The notes under the pieces were generated by a model that saw nothing but the letters and a program-made list of their open reading frames with translations, had not been told where the DNA came from and searched no databases. The position numbers were made by a program, and so were the translations under genes. Source: Motiliproteus sp048265065 (GTDB lineage: Bacteria > Pseudomonadota > Gammaproteobacteria > Pseudomonadales > Balneatricaceae). Taken from it: a DNA stretch of 64,000 bases. The stretch spans positions 39,246 through 103,245 of the forward strand of contig JBLXCH010000001.1 in assembly GCA_048265065.1 (NCBI GenBank), given 5' to 3'. Shown here piece by piece: positions 63,021 through 64,000 of the stretch; the first letter of the stretch is position 1; every line of letters begins with the position of its first letter.

Positions 63021-64000
63021 CTAGTCAACGCGGCGCCGTAAATAGGCGCGCTCAAACTGGCTTTTCATTGGTCGAGCTAATGGTCGCTGTAACCTTGGGT
63101 TTACTCATCACAGCGGCGGTTTTGCAAACGTTTTTAAGCATGAAAAAAACCTATACGTTCACAGAAGAGTTTTCACGTGTGCAGGAAAATGGTCGATTTG
63201 CTATTGAATTTTTAGCTCGTGATATCCGAGGTGCGGGGAACTTCGGCTGTTTAGGTTCACGATTTGATGAGTCCATGGTAGAAAACGACTTGAAAAGCAC
63301 GACGGATACCGATTTAGAAACTGCATTAGATTTATCTGACCCTGTGCAGGGGTATGACAATATTGATGGTAGTTTTTCAACCTACGCAGGTGTGATTGAA
63401 GGAACGGATGTTATTGCAGTAAAGCTACTTGATAGTAACGCAGTTAAATTAGTTAGCCCGTTCACTTCGGGCAATCAGATGTTTGTAGATAAATCATTCA
63501 ATGCAGATTGCGATGGCTCCACTACCTGTCACGAAGGTGAAATCTTGATGGTGACGGATTGCAGTCAAGCGACAATCTTTCAAGCGACTCAAACTACTGA
63601 ACCTGGAGGTGTCGACAGGATTAATATAGTTAGCTCTACCAGTGGTTCTTTTACTCCTGGAAATCAGTCAGGAGTATTCGTTAATCGTTACGATGAAGGT
63701 GCATTTCTCGCAAAATTCACTTCCTATGCTTACTACATTAAAGCTAATGGACAAGGTGTGCCTTCACTTTACCGGAAACGGCTTAACATCACCGGTGGTT
63801 ACACGGCAGGAACGCCAGAAGATGAGTTAGTTGAAGGCGTCGAAGATATGCAAATTCTTTATGGCGAAGATACTGATAATGACAATGTGGCAGATTACTT
63901 CGTTCCTGCGGATCATGTGACAGATATGACGGACGTGGTTAGTGTTCAAGTAAACTTAATGTTAGTGAGCCTGACCGATAATCTTACGGATGCAAACGAC
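63017..64000 (+). CDS. pilW: Type IV minor pilin PilW (3'-partial)
   Basis: 328 codons, open to the window edge. Leader TG then FSLVELMVAVTLGLLITAAVLQTFLSMKKTY, then RVQENGRFAIEFLARDIRGAGNFGC, the PilW signature. An acidic DTDNDNVADYF motif resembles a calcium loop. Start overlaps pilV stop (ATGA). pilX, pilY1 and pilE would be expected beyond the edge. Confidence 0.93.
   Translation, partial: MTSQRGAVNRRAQTGFSLVELMVAVTLGLLITAAVLQTFLSMKKTYTFTEEFSRVQENGRFAIEFLARDIRGAGNFGCLGSRFDESMVENDLKSTTDTDLETALDLSDPVQGYDNIDGSFSTYAGVIEGTDVIAVKLLDSNAVKLVSPFTSGNQMFVDKSFNADCDGSTTCHEGEILMVTDCSQATIFQATQTTEPGGVDRINIVSSTSGSFTPGNQSGVFVNRYDEGAFLAKFTSYAYYIKANGQGVPSLYRKRLNITGGYTAGTPEDELVEGVEDMQILYGEDTDNDNVADYFVPADHVTDMTDVVSVQVNLMLVSLTDNLTDAND

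Noticed and set aside
1..64000. CRISPR arrays, insertion sequences, prophage or toxin-antitoxin modules
   Set aside because: No regular repeat-spacer pattern, transposase, integrase or phage structural gene was seen on either strand.

Overview
The window is a stretch of a gammaproteobacterial chromosome of moderate, slightly AT-leaning base composition. Evidence: the full S10-spc-alpha ribosomal protein cluster, FabA/FabB unsaturated fatty acid synthesis, queA-tgt-yajC-secD-secF, and the block ispB / rplU-rpmA-obg-proB / rpsT / murJ-ribF-ileS-lspA-fkpB / type IV minor pilins. That block follows the arrangement known from Pseudomonas and related Pseudomonadales and Oceanospirillales-type bacteria. 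The species cannot be named from this sequence. It is a draft assembly: there are two runs of exactly 100 N, both inside the first gene.

Layout. 1-3954: a large hybrid sensor kinase with at least three periplasmic solute-binding domains, open at the left edge and broken by both gaps. 4130-7575: pqiABC, an MCE-type envelope transport operon. 7686-7770: tRNA-Leu(CAA) on the minus strand, sharing a two-way terminator with pqiC. 7959-13614: queA, tgt, yajC, secD, secF. 13772-18220: a Fur-box-associated iron-starvation unit (ECF sigma factor, FecR-type anti-sigma, STN-containing TonB receptor). 18323-22868: rnr, serB and a LysE-family exporter. 22987-36851: S10, spc and alpha operons from rpsJ to rplQ, including secY, rpmJ and rpoA. 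36980-40527: uvrA (minus) divergent from ssb. 40631-42143: a tandem glycine riboswitch and a DadA-type FAD amino-acid dehydrogenase. 42191-43417: queC and gpt (minus). 43685-48376: an RmlD-like protein, then moaA, an acyltransferase, moaC, moaD and a PlsC-like acyltransferase. 48470-51403: fabB, fabA and ispB (minus). 51637-54735: rplU, rpmA, obg, proB. 54951-55211: rpsT (minus). 55430-61834: murJ, ribF, ileS, lspA, fkpB. 62024-64000: minor pilins fimT, pilV and pilW, the last open at the right edge.

Most of the window is housekeeping. I found no mobile element, prophage, CRISPR array, toxin system or obviously new multigene system. The parts that reward a second look are regulatory or concern gene order. 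(a) Two inverted copies of one palindrome flank the rnr promoter; one copy contains the rnr ribosome-binding site. (b) A tandem glycine riboswitch precedes a DadA-type gene. (c) A 10-bp inverted repeat spans the -10 region of the rpsT promoter. (d) A terminator-like hairpin lies inside the spc operon between rplN and rplX. (e) The molybdopterin cluster lacks moaB and moaE and contains an acyltransferase translationally coupled to moaC. (f) An RmlD-like protein lacks the catalytic Tyr-x-x-x-Lys. (g) ispH is absent from its usual place after fkpB. (h) The rpsL-rpsG-fusA-tuf block is absent upstream of rpsJ. (i) A 77-base duplication flanks the second assembly gap and is almost certainly an assembly artefact.
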